Below are positions 1 through 5,049 of a stretch of DNA of 5,049 nucleotides, in pieces. The first letter of the stretch is position 1. Every line of letters begins with the position of its first letter. The stretch spans positions 1-5,049 of the forward strand of contig CAZTMX010000217.1 of assembly GCA_964614855.1 (NCBI GenBank), read 5' to 3'. The notes under the pieces are model-generated. The model ran no database searches and was not told the origin of the DNA. It saw only the letters and a program-made list of their open reading frames with translations. A program made the translations under genes and the position numbers. The DNA is from CAWJHE01 sp964614855 (GTDB lineage: Bacteria > Chloroflexota > Anaerolineae > Anaerolineales > UBA4823).

Positions 1-215
1 ACAAGCTCGAACCTGAACAGCTGGCGCTTTACAGCCTGGCGGCGCTGGCGGGGATCATCATCGCCCCGCTGCTTTTCACCCCGCTGCTGGAGCGATTGCC
101 AAAGGCAGCCCGCCTGCTGCGCACCCTGGCGGAGCGCATGACGGTGTTTGCAACCCTGTACACCCCACTTGGGCTGGTTTCGCTGCTGGTTGCCCTGCTG
201 CGGAATTTATTTTAA
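1..215 (+). CDS. C-terminal end of an integral membrane protein (partial, 5' end outside window)
   Basis: An open frame enters from the left edge; the first full codon is at position 3 and the TAA is at 213-215, giving 70 visible residues. Two hydrophobic stretches stand out: visible residues about 8-29 (containing LAGIIIAPLLFTPLL) and about 47-66 (containing LGLVSLLVALL). They are joined by a basic, amphipathic loop (ERLPKAARLLRTLAERM), and the protein ends RNLF. This is the pattern of the last two membrane helices of a polytopic protein, with the Arg/Lys-rich loop probably cytoplasmic. I do not recognise the family from this fragment. The stop lies only 12 nt before the next start codon, so it is probably co-transcribed with the sulfatase-fold gene and may serve the same surface-polymer process; that link is inference. 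Confidence 0.72.
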   Translation, partial: KLEPEQLALYSLAALAGIIIAPLLFTPLLERLPKAARLLRTLAERMTVFATLYTPLGLVSLLVALLRNLF

Positions 216-227
216 GAGCGAAAACAG

Positions 228-1889
228 ATGAAAAGGAAACCAGGCAAGCTCACCCGACGCGATTTTCTCAAGCTGGCTGGCGCACTTCCCGCAGCCGGGT
301 TGGCTGCAGGTCTGCCGTTGGAAGCGCAGGATATCCGGGGAGAACACATAAGCCTGTTGAACGGGCAGCACAACTTTAATTATCTACACGCAAACCTTGC
401 GCAAACCGGCACACCCAATATCATCGTGCTGATCTATGACGCCTTTTCAGCGCAGCACCTTTCGCTCGGCGGCTACCCGCGCAGCACCACACCCAATATC
501 GACCGCTTTGCCAGGCGCGCCACGGTGTATCACAACCACCACTCGGCGGGCAATTTCACCACCCCCAGTACGGCGTCGCTGTTCACTGGCGTGTATCCCT
601 GGAAGCACCGTGCCTTCAGCCTGGGCGGGTTGATCCAGCCGCAGATTGTGGGTAACAACCTGTTTAAAGAACTGGGCAACGCCTATCACCGGCTGGCATT
701 TACCCAGAATATTTACGTGGACCAGCTGCTTTACCAGCTTGAAGCGGAGATCGACCAGCACCCGCGCCTGGACAGCTTCAGCGCAGCCGGACATACCTTC
801 TATAACCGCCTATTCAAAAAGGACGCCATCCTGGGGCTGAAAAGCTACGACGAATTCCTGTTTATCCGCGAGCAAGCGCACGGCTCGCTGTTTCTCTCGC
901 TGCTGAATGACCTGCAGAGCCTGCTGGGCGCCGGTCTGGCGCGCCGCCAGCTCAAGGCCATGTACCCCGAGCAGCTGCCGCGCCTGGCAAACACGGATGT
1001 GTACTACCGCATCGACCAGACCACGGATGGGGTGATGCAGCTGATCCAGCAAGCCTGGCAGGCGAGTTCAGGAGGCTTACCAACCCAGACGCAGCCGAGC
1101 GCTCAGCCACCCACCCAGCCTGGACAGCCCTTTTTCGCCTACCTGCACCTGATGCCGCCGCACGCCCCATACCTGCCCTCCAGCAAGTTCAGCGGGATGT
1201 TTGGCGACGGCTGGGCGCCCTTACCGCAGAAACAGCACCGGCTGGGCGCAGATATCCCGCAGGAACGGCTGAACGAGCAGCGCCAGGCATACGATGAGTT
1301 CATCGCCGATTTAGATGAAGGCTTTGGCAGGCTGCTGGATGACTGGGAGGAGCGCGGCATCCTGGATAACAGCTATGTCATCCTGACCTCCGATCACGGC
1401 GAGATGTTTGCCAAAGGCGTTAGCGGTCACTCCACCCCACTGGTATTCGAACCGGGCATTCGCGTACCGTTGATCATCTCCGCGCCGGGGCAGCGTGAGC
1501 GCAAAGATGTGTATGCGCTGACCAGCACCGTGGATCTGCTGCCCAGCATCTTGAAAATCGCAGAAAAGCCAGCGCCGGGTTGGTGCGAAGGGCAGCTGCT
1601 GCCTTCCCTGGGCGGGAAAGAAGACCCGCAGCGCAGCATCTTTGTGGTGGAAGCCAAGAAGAACCCGGCTTACCAACCGCTGGCAAAGGCAACCGCGGCG
1701 GTGCTCAGGTGGCCGTACAAGCTGGTGCTGTACCGCGGTTATAAGAATTTTGACGGGAAGTACGAGCTGTACCACCTGGAAAACGACCCGCATGAGAATG
1801 TGAATGTGTACAAGGATGATCCGGCAGGCAGGGAGCTGCAGCAGGAGTTGGATGCGCGCCTGGCGGAGGCTGACAGCTTGTTTAGGTAA
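228..1889 (+). CDS. Tat-exported sulfatase/alkaline phosphatase superfamily protein with Thr in the nucleophile position
   Basis: The 553-residue protein opens with a Tat signal: TRRDFLK at residues 9-15, then a hydrophobic Ala/Leu/Gly stretch to about residue 31, so it is probably exported folded. The sulfatase fold follows: PNIIVLIYDAFSAQHLS (63-79, metal-ligand candidate D71), TTPNIDRFA (87-95), the nucleophile region NFTTPSTASLFTG (109-121), FAYLHLMPPHAPY (303-315, H312), TSDHGE (387-392, D389 and H390), GH at 400-401, IRVPLIISAPG, and near the C-terminus the YELYHLENDPHE signature. Length is normal for the superfamily. Sulfatases have C/S-x-P-S-R at the nucleophile; here it is T111-T-P-S-T115, so formylglycine formation is not expected. 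Thr is the nucleophile in NPP phosphodiesterases and LtaS-type transferases, making phosphoester chemistry a real alternative. A Pro/Gln/Thr-rich stretch lies at about 281-301. The Shine-Dalgarno is weak (AAGAG over the upstream stop). The substrate is unknown. Confidence 0.9.
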   Translation: MKRKPGKLTRRDFLKLAGALPAAGLAAGLPLEAQDIRGEHISLLNGQHNFNYLHANLAQTGTPNIIVLIYDAFSAQHLSLGGYPRSTTPNIDRFARRATVYHNHHSAGNFTTPSTASLFTGVYPWKHRAFSLGGLIQPQIVGNNLFKELGNAYHRLAFTQNIYVDQLLYQLEAEIDQHPRLDSFSAAGHTFYNRLFKKDAILGLKSYDEFLFIREQAHGSLFLSLLNDLQSLLGAGLARRQLKAMYPEQLPRLANTDVYYRIDQTTDGVMQLIQQAWQASSGGLPTQTQPSAQPPTQPGQPFFAYLHLMPPHAPYLPSSKFSGMFGDGWAPLPQKQHRLGADIPQERLNEQRQAYDEFIADLDEGFGRLLDDWEERGILDNSYVILTSDHGEMFAKGVSGHSTPLVFEPGIRVPLIISAPGQRERKDVYALTSTVDLLPSILKIAEKPAPGWCEGQLLPSLGGKEDPQRSIFVVEAKKNPAYQPLAKATAAVLRWPYKLVLYRGYKNFDGKYELYHLENDPHENVNVYKDDPAGRELQQELDARLAEADSLFR

Positions 1890-1919
1890 GGGAAGACGAA
1901 AAGCGCAAACAAGCCAGCG

Positions 1920-1949
1920 GTGAGACGTGGATGCGCACTGGCGTAAAAT
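1920..1949 (+). promoter_or_regulatory. Weak candidate sigma70-like promoter in the gap before the sulfotransferase-like gene
   Basis: The 126-nt gap at 1890-2015 contains GTGAGA (1920-1925, 4 of 6 to the -35 consensus), an 18-nt spacer and TAAAAT (1944-1949, 5 of 6 to the -10 consensus). Transcription would start near 1956, leaving a leader of about 60 nt. A direct repeat AAAATCA (1945-1951 and 1955-1961, 10-bp period) overlaps the -10. No intrinsic terminator follows the upstream gene, so read-through from it is equally possible. This is a pattern match only. Confidence 0.22.
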
Positions 1950-2015
1950 CACGGAAAATCAACTCACAGTTTAGGAAGACAATTGGAAAATGGGCAGCAA
2001 AGTTGAGAATATGAC

Positions 2016-2639
2016 ATGCTGATCAAAGCACTACGAGGGCTATTTGGCGGCGCAAAAGGGAATGCGCCCATCGTGATCGTTTCCGGGCTGCCGCGCTCGG
2101 GCACGTCCCTGATGATGCAGATGCTGGCTGCCGGAGGGCTGTCACCGCTGACGGACAATGAACGCAGTGCGGATGACGATAATCCCAAGGGCTATCTGGA
2201 GTTTGAGCGGGTCAAACAACTGAAGGAAGGCGACACCAACTGGGTGGATCACGCGCAAGGGAAAGCGGTCAAGGTGATCTCGGCGCTGCTGGAGCATCTA
2301 CCGCGCAACCAGCGCTACAAAGTGATCTTTATGCGCCGAGAGCTGGAAGAGGTGCTGGCATCACAGAAACAGATGCTGCTGCACCGCAACGAGATGCCCG
2401 GTGCAGTGAATGACGAAGCGATGGCGCAAACGTACAAGCGCCACCTGGCCCAGGTGGAAGCCTGGCTGGCGGCGCAGGATCACATTGAAACCTTGTTTGT
2501 CAGGTACGACCGCTTGTTGGCAGATCCTATTAGTGAAACGGCGCGCATCGTCGCTTTCTTAGAACTGCCTCTGGACGCAAATGCGATGCAGGCTGTGCCG
2601 GATCAATGCCTCTACCGGCAGCGAAAATCGAAAACCTAA
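2016..2639 (+). CDS. Sulfotransferase-like P-loop protein
   Basis: This 207-residue protein has the two signature regions of PAPS-dependent sulfotransferase-fold proteins. The 5'-phosphosulfate-binding loop is VSGLPRSGTSLMMQML (22-37, P26-R-S-G-T-S31). The 3'-phosphate-binding region is FMRRELEEVLASQ (105-117, with R107 and S116). Between them are DNPKGYLEFE (55-64) and KAVKVISALLEHLP (83-96), and the C-terminal part has FVRYDRLLADP followed by FLELPLD, all typical of short bacterial members. It has no signal peptide or membrane segment, so it should be cytoplasmic. The acceptor is unknown, and some proteins of this fold are not proven sulfotransferases. The ATG at 2016 is forced: an in-frame TGA lies at 2004-2006 and no start codon lies between. 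No good Shine-Dalgarno precedes it. The last 4 bp overlap the end of the convergent protease gene. Confidence 0.88.
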   Translation: MLIKALRGLFGGAKGNAPIVIVSGLPRSGTSLMMQMLAAGGLSPLTDNERSADDDNPKGYLEFERVKQLKEGDTNWVDHAQGKAVKVISALLEHLPRNQRYKVIFMRRELEEVLASQKQMLLHRNEMPGAVNDEAMAQTYKRHLAQVEAWLAAQDHIETLFVRYDRLLADPISETARIVAFLELPLDANAMQAVPDQCLYRQRKSKT

Positions 2640-3790
2640 TCGCTGGCCAGGGTGACCTGGACCTGCAGTTCCACCCCATCTCGATTGGCAACCAACTCGA
2701 CTTCATCTCCCGGCTGGTACTGGTACAGCAGGTTGATGTAGGAATGCGTCTCGTCCAGGGCAGAGCCGCCGATCTGCGTGATAATATCGCCCACCTGCAA
2801 ACCCGCCTGTGCTGCCGGGCCATTCGGGTCGATATCGGTGATGAACACGCCGTACTCCGCCGGCAGCCGGTACATGCGTGCGATGCGCGGGGTGATCACC
2901 TGCCACTGGATGCCCAGGTACGGCCGTGAAAATCGCCCGGTCTGGATGATCTGCCCGGCGACCGCCTGCACGGTATTCGCCGGGATGGCAAACCCCAAGC
3001 CTTCTGCCAGCGCGCCGCTCTGGCTGCTGCGCACCACCAGCGTGTTGATGCCCACCACTTCACCTGCCAGGTTGACCAGCGGTCCGCCCGAGTTGCCCTG
3101 GTTGATGGCGGCATCCGTCTGGATCAGGTCCTGGATCAAATACCCTTCGCCAGTGTCGATCGAGCGCCCGGTGGCGCTGATCACCCCCAAGGTGACTGAG
3201 TTCATAAATTCGCCCAAGGGCGAGCCGATAGCGATCACTGTCTCTCCCGGATCCAATGTGTCAGAATTTCCCAGGGCTGCAGTCGCAGGCACCTCGCCAT
3301 CTGTCTTGAGCACCGCCAGGTCGGAGTAGATATCCGCGCCGACCAATAGCACGTCCTGGCGCGAGCCGTCGGAGAGGATGATCCACAGCTCGCTGGTGTC
3401 TTCGACCACGTGGTTATTGGTCAGGATGTAACCATCTTGCGTAATAAAGACACCGCTGCCGCTGACCTCACTGCTGGCGGTGTGTCCAAACGGCGTGACC
3501 TGCACCAGCACCGTGCCGACCACAGTGACCACCGCTGGGCCAACTTGCTGCACCACCTGGGTAACGGCGGTCTCGACATCGCTGGTTTGCACCTGGATGC
3601 TAGCAGAGCCGCTTGCGAGGGCGTTTGAGGGGATGGCGGCGATTTTCTCATCAATTTCTTGCTGCCAGGCTTGCAGGTTTTGGTGTTCCAGGCGGTAGAC
3701 GAGCAAAGCCCCGCCGGCAGCTCCGGCAACCGCCGAAGCTGCCATGAGGAAGATGATCAGGATAATGGTCAGGATTTGTTTAGTGGTCAT
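2636..3790 (-). CDS. htrA: Membrane-anchored HtrA/DegS-like serine protease (S1C) with one PDZ domain
   Basis: This 384-residue protein starts with one membrane segment (about residues 5-32) and a short linker region (about 33-75). A trypsin-like domain follows with an intact catalytic triad: H127 in LTNNHVV, D157 in YSDLAVLK and S234 in GNSGGPL. TDAAIN at 225-230 is the usual HtrA motif before the active serine. A single PDZ domain fills the C-terminus from about 289 (PYLGIQW, YGVFITDIDPNGPAAQAGL, VGDIITQIGG). This is the normal size and order for DegS/HtrA-type quality-control proteases, which cleave misfolded or signalling proteins outside the membrane. The substrate is unknown. The start at 3790 is supported by GGAGG 5 nt upstream and by the membrane anchor right after it. 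It lies downstream of a terminator and a candidate promoter, so it is probably transcribed alone. The symbol is a family name, not proof of orthology. Confidence 0.95.
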   Translation of the reverse strand: MTTKQILTIILIIFLMAASAVAGAAGGALLVYRLEHQNLQAWQQEIDEKIAAIPSNALASGSASIQVQTSDVETAVTQVVQQVGPAVVTVVGTVLVQVTPFGHTASSEVSGSGVFITQDGYILTNNHVVEDTSELWIILSDGSRQDVLLVGADIYSDLAVLKTDGEVPATAALGNSDTLDPGETVIAIGSPLGEFMNSVTLGVISATGRSIDTGEGYLIQDLIQTDAAINQGNSGGPLVNLAGEVVGINTLVVRSSQSGALAEGLGFAIPANTVQAVAGQIIQTGRFSRPYLGIQWQVITPRIARMYRLPAEYGVFITDIDPNGPAAQAGLQVGDIITQIGGSALDETHSYINLLYQYQPGDEVELVANRDGVELQVQVTLASD

Positions 3791-3795
3791 GGAAT

Positions 3796-3800
3796 CCTCC
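3796..3800 (-). promoter_or_regulatory. Shine-Dalgarno of the HtrA-like protease gene
   Basis: On the - strand GGAGG stands 5 nt before the ATG at 3790-3788. It is one of the two clear ribosome binding sites in the window and fixes the protease start. Confidence 0.85.
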
Positions 3801-3814
3801 GTACACGCCTAATG

Positions 3815-3843
3815 ATAATACGGATTTCTAAAGAAATTCTGAA
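3815..3843 (-). promoter_or_regulatory. Candidate sigma70-like promoter of the HtrA-like protease gene
   Basis: Read on the - strand, TTCAGA (3843-3838, 4 of 6 to the -35 consensus) is followed by a 17-nt spacer and TATTAT (3820-3815, 5 of 6 to the -10 consensus). Transcription would begin near 3808, giving a leader of about 18 nt that contains the GGAGG site. It lies between the upstream gene's terminator and the protease start, where a promoter is needed. The weak -35 and the palindrome in the spacer suggest an activator or repressor may act here. Confidence 0.5.
3824..3837. repeat. 14-bp inverted repeat inside the promoter spacer (possible operator)
   Basis: ATTTCT-AA-AGAAAT is a perfect inverted repeat of two 6-bp arms around a 2-bp centre. 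It fills the 3' part of the spacer between the candidate -35 and -10 of the protease gene. A dimeric regulator bound here would block polymerase. The motif is AT-rich and short, so chance occurrence is possible. No regulator is encoded nearby in the window. Confidence 0.35.
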
Positions 3844-3869
3844 GATTTGTTTGGGAGTTGATTAAGGGG

Positions 3870-3900
3870 AAAAAAAACTGCCCGGTTCGCACCGGGCAGT
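3870..3900 (-). terminator. Intrinsic (Rho-independent) terminator of the lipoprotein gene
   Basis: A perfect 10-bp GC-rich stem (arms 3900-3891 and 3886-3877, sequence ACTGCCCGGT on each strand) closes a 4-nt loop and runs directly into eight T residues on the - strand (3877-3870, the first belonging to the stem). It sits 36 nt beyond the TAA of the lipoprotein gene. On the + strand there is no T run after the stem, so it acts in the - direction only. It separates the lipoprotein transcript from the protease gene. Confidence 0.93.
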
Positions 3901-3935
3901 GCTGAAGTGTATAGATTTACACAGCCGCTTTCAAT

Positions 3936-4940
3936 TTACCAGCCCAAATACCAGGGCTCCAGGTAATACACCTGGTTGCCGCTCTCGGCCATGAAGCCTG
4001 TAATCGTCTGACCCAGCGGGCCAAAGGCGCGCACGGCGACTGGGTAGAAGATGGCTTTGTCCAGGCAGATCGGGTCACCGGTGATGGTGATCTCCGCTGC
4101 GCCGTTTTGCGTATAAAGTTTTACTTCAGTTTCTTCAGCGACTTTTGCTTCGGATCGCAGCCAGAGGAAGGGTGTGACCATCAATGCCCGGTCGCCTTTT
4201 TGTAAGCGCGGTGGTAAGGCGCCGTCGCAAACAAAGCCTTCCGGCGTGGGCAGCTGCGTGGGGGTGGCGATGGCTGTGGCTGCCGGAGCGCCGCTCAATT
4301 CCTGCACGCTAAACAGGTTTGCCAACAGCGCTTCCTGCGCAGCCAGGCAGTCGGCGTTTTCGTTATATAACAACTGAACGGTCAGGTCCTGGTGGGTGTA
4401 GAAAGTGTTATCGGCATCCTGGCGCACAAGCCAGCCGCGCCGCCCAACCGCCCTGGGGTAATAGGTGAGCAGGTTCTCTTCCGCGGGTGCAGCACCGATA
4501 TTAATCTTGCACTGCGCAGCCAGCCGGTTGAGCAAGAAATCCTTGGTTGGGTCCACCGCATCCCCCACGCGCCACAAGTTCGGATCATAGGCGAAAGTGT
4601 AACCCGGCGCAGAGGCGTGGCTGACCGTCTCCAGCCCTTCAGGCACGGTGATTGTAGGACCCGGGGTCGGCTGGATGGTGGGTGTGGGGGTATCCTGCGG
4701 CGGTGGGGCTTCAGTAGCTTGCGGCGGTTGAGCTGCCTCTTGGGCAAGCTGCGTCAATTGCGCGACCAGCATTGCATTTTCTGCCTGCAGTGCAGCCACG
4801 GTTGCCAGGGCTGGATGTTCCGTCGGGGGAGCGGCTGGAGCTGTCTCTGTCGCCTGGCCGCAAGCTGACAGCAGGGGCATTAGCAGAAGCGATAGGATTG
4901 CGATGGTACTGGCAATCCGTTGGTAGTGCGTCTTCATCAT
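3936..4940 (-). CDS. Putative lipoprotein with a PsbP-like middle region and a C-terminal SH3-like domain
   Basis: The 334-residue protein begins with a type II signal peptide: basic start, hydrophobic core, and lipobox LSAC with lipidated C27. A short helical, probably coiled-coil stretch (about 44-70) and a Pro/Thr/Gln-rich linker (about 71-98) should hold the rest away from the membrane. The middle region (about 103-212) starts GYTFAYDPNLWRV, which resembles the opening of PsbP-like lipoprotein domains; this is a weak likeness. A second short TP-rich linker precedes the C-terminal region (about 236-330: LPPRLQKGDRALMV, LWLRSEA, GDPICLDKA, ITGFMAESGNQVYYLEP), which matches the bacterial SH3-like pattern common in Chloroflexota lipoproteins. 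Cysteines are paired by domain, C144/C198 and C238/C292, and could form disulfides outside the cell. The role is unknown, perhaps cell-surface binding. Two ATGs (4940 and 4937) are possible starts; the second has the better Shine-Dalgarno spacing. Confidence 0.85.
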   Translation of the reverse strand: MMKTHYQRIASTIAILSLLLMPLLSACGQATETAPAAPPTEHPALATVAALQAENAMLVAQLTQLAQEAAQPPQATEAPPPQDTPTPTIQPTPGPTITVPEGLETVSHASAPGYTFAYDPNLWRVGDAVDPTKDFLLNRLAAQCKINIGAAPAEENLLTYYPRAVGRRGWLVRQDADNTFYTHQDLTVQLLYNENADCLAAQEALLANLFSVQELSGAPAATAIATPTQLPTPEGFVCDGALPPRLQKGDRALMVTPFLWLRSEAKVAEETEVKLYTQNGAAEITITGDPICLDKAIFYPVAVRAFGPLGQTITGFMAESGNQVYYLEPWYLGW

Positions 4941-4943
4941 ATT

Positions 4944-4949
4944 CTCCTT
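4944..4949 (-). promoter_or_regulatory. Shine-Dalgarno of the lipoprotein gene, favouring the second ATG
   Basis: AAGGAG on the - strand lies 3 nt before the ATG at 4940-4938 and 6 nt before the tandem ATG at 4937-4935. The longer spacing is nearer the usual optimum, so the native start may be the second Met. This removes one residue and does not change the signal peptide. Confidence 0.8.
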
Positions 4950-5012
4950 TTGAGGTAGGCGGAACTCAGCGCCAACCCCGTTGAGGGGCGTAAGATTTAA
5001 CGTGCTAAGAAT

Positions 5013-5041
5013 AGTATAAACCCAATTTTTTGGAATGACAA
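5013..5041 (-). promoter_or_regulatory. Sigma70-like promoter of the lipoprotein gene
   Basis: Read on the - strand, TTGTCA (5041-5036, 5 of 6 to the -35 consensus), a 17-nt spacer and TATACT (5018-5013, 5 of 6 to the -10 consensus) form the best promoter in the window. Transcription should start near 5006, leaving a leader of about 65 nt. The leader has only a weak CCCC/GGGG hairpin at 4976-4988. With the terminator at 3870-3900 this marks the lipoprotein gene as a single-gene transcription unit. Confidence 0.7.
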
Positions 5042-5049
5042 TATGGGCT

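Noticed and set aside
1913..1942. Possible hairpin GCCAG...CTGGC after the sulfatase-fold gene
   Set aside because: The stem is only 5 bp with a 20-nt loop and no T run follows, so it is not supported as a terminator.
1311..1952. Long open frame (213 codons) on the - strand opposite the 3' end of the sulfatase-fold gene
   Set aside because: It lies antisense to a well-supported gene, has no recognisable domain or good ribosome binding site, and is explained by the GC-rich codon use of the + strand gene.
2596..2660. Small hairpins near the convergent gene ends (TGCCGG/CCGGCA at 2596-2620; CCAGG/CCTGG at 2647-2660)
   Set aside because: Both are short, lie in coding sequence and have no T run on either strand; they do not make a credible bidirectional terminator.
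2778..3329. Open frame (183 codons) on the + strand opposite the protease gene
   Set aside because: It is a shadow of the protease, whose triad and PDZ motifs are intact on the other strand; its translation shows no domain.
4392..4868. Open frame (158 codons) on the + strand opposite the lipoprotein gene
   Set aside because: Antisense to a gene with a promoter, Shine-Dalgarno, lipobox and terminator; the translation is Arg-rich and Gly-rich without domain features.
4976..4988. CCCC/GGGG hairpin in the leader of the lipoprotein gene as a riboswitch or attenuator
   Set aside because: A 4-bp stem in a leader of about 65 nt is too little to support a structured RNA element.

Overview
The window (5,049 bp, clearly GC-rich) has the look of a Chloroflexota genome, probably Anaerolineae. 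This is inference from protein style only: a lipoprotein with Thr/Pro linkers ending in the 'LPPRL..GDRA....LRSEA....GDP.C' SH3-like domain common in that phylum, a compact sulfotransferase-like P-loop protein, and an HtrA-type protease with one PDZ domain. No taxonomic marker is present, so the phylum call is moderate at best.

Layout. On the + strand, positions 1-215 hold the C-terminal end of a membrane protein. It is followed after 12 nt by a Tat-exported protein of the sulfatase/alkaline phosphatase superfamily (228-1889), and after a 126-nt gap by a sulfotransferase-like protein (2016-2639). On the - strand, read from the right, a lipoprotein (4940-3936) has its own sigma70-like promoter (TTGTCA-17-TATACT) and a strong intrinsic terminator. 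Beyond that terminator, a membrane-anchored HtrA/DegS-like serine protease (3790-2636) has its own candidate promoter and a good Shine-Dalgarno sequence. The two strands meet tail to tail: the stop codons of the sulfotransferase-like gene and the protease share 4 bp, and no terminator is visible between them.

How the genes may work together. All products except the sulfotransferase-like protein are predicted to be in or outside the membrane. The + strand genes could form a small surface-glycan or surface-polymer modification unit, with a P-loop group transferase inside and a sulfatase-fold hydrolase or transferase outside. The sulfatase-fold enzyme carries Thr where sulfatases carry the Cys/Ser that becomes formylglycine, and also lacks the motif Arg. 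It is therefore more likely a phospho-group hydrolase or transferase, or a divergent enzyme, than a classical sulfatase. The - strand pair (lipoprotein and HtrA protease) are separate transcription units with general cell-envelope roles.

I see no mobile element, CRISPR array, tRNA, rRNA or clear defence system. The region reads as ordinary chromosomal sequence with a few points worth a second look.
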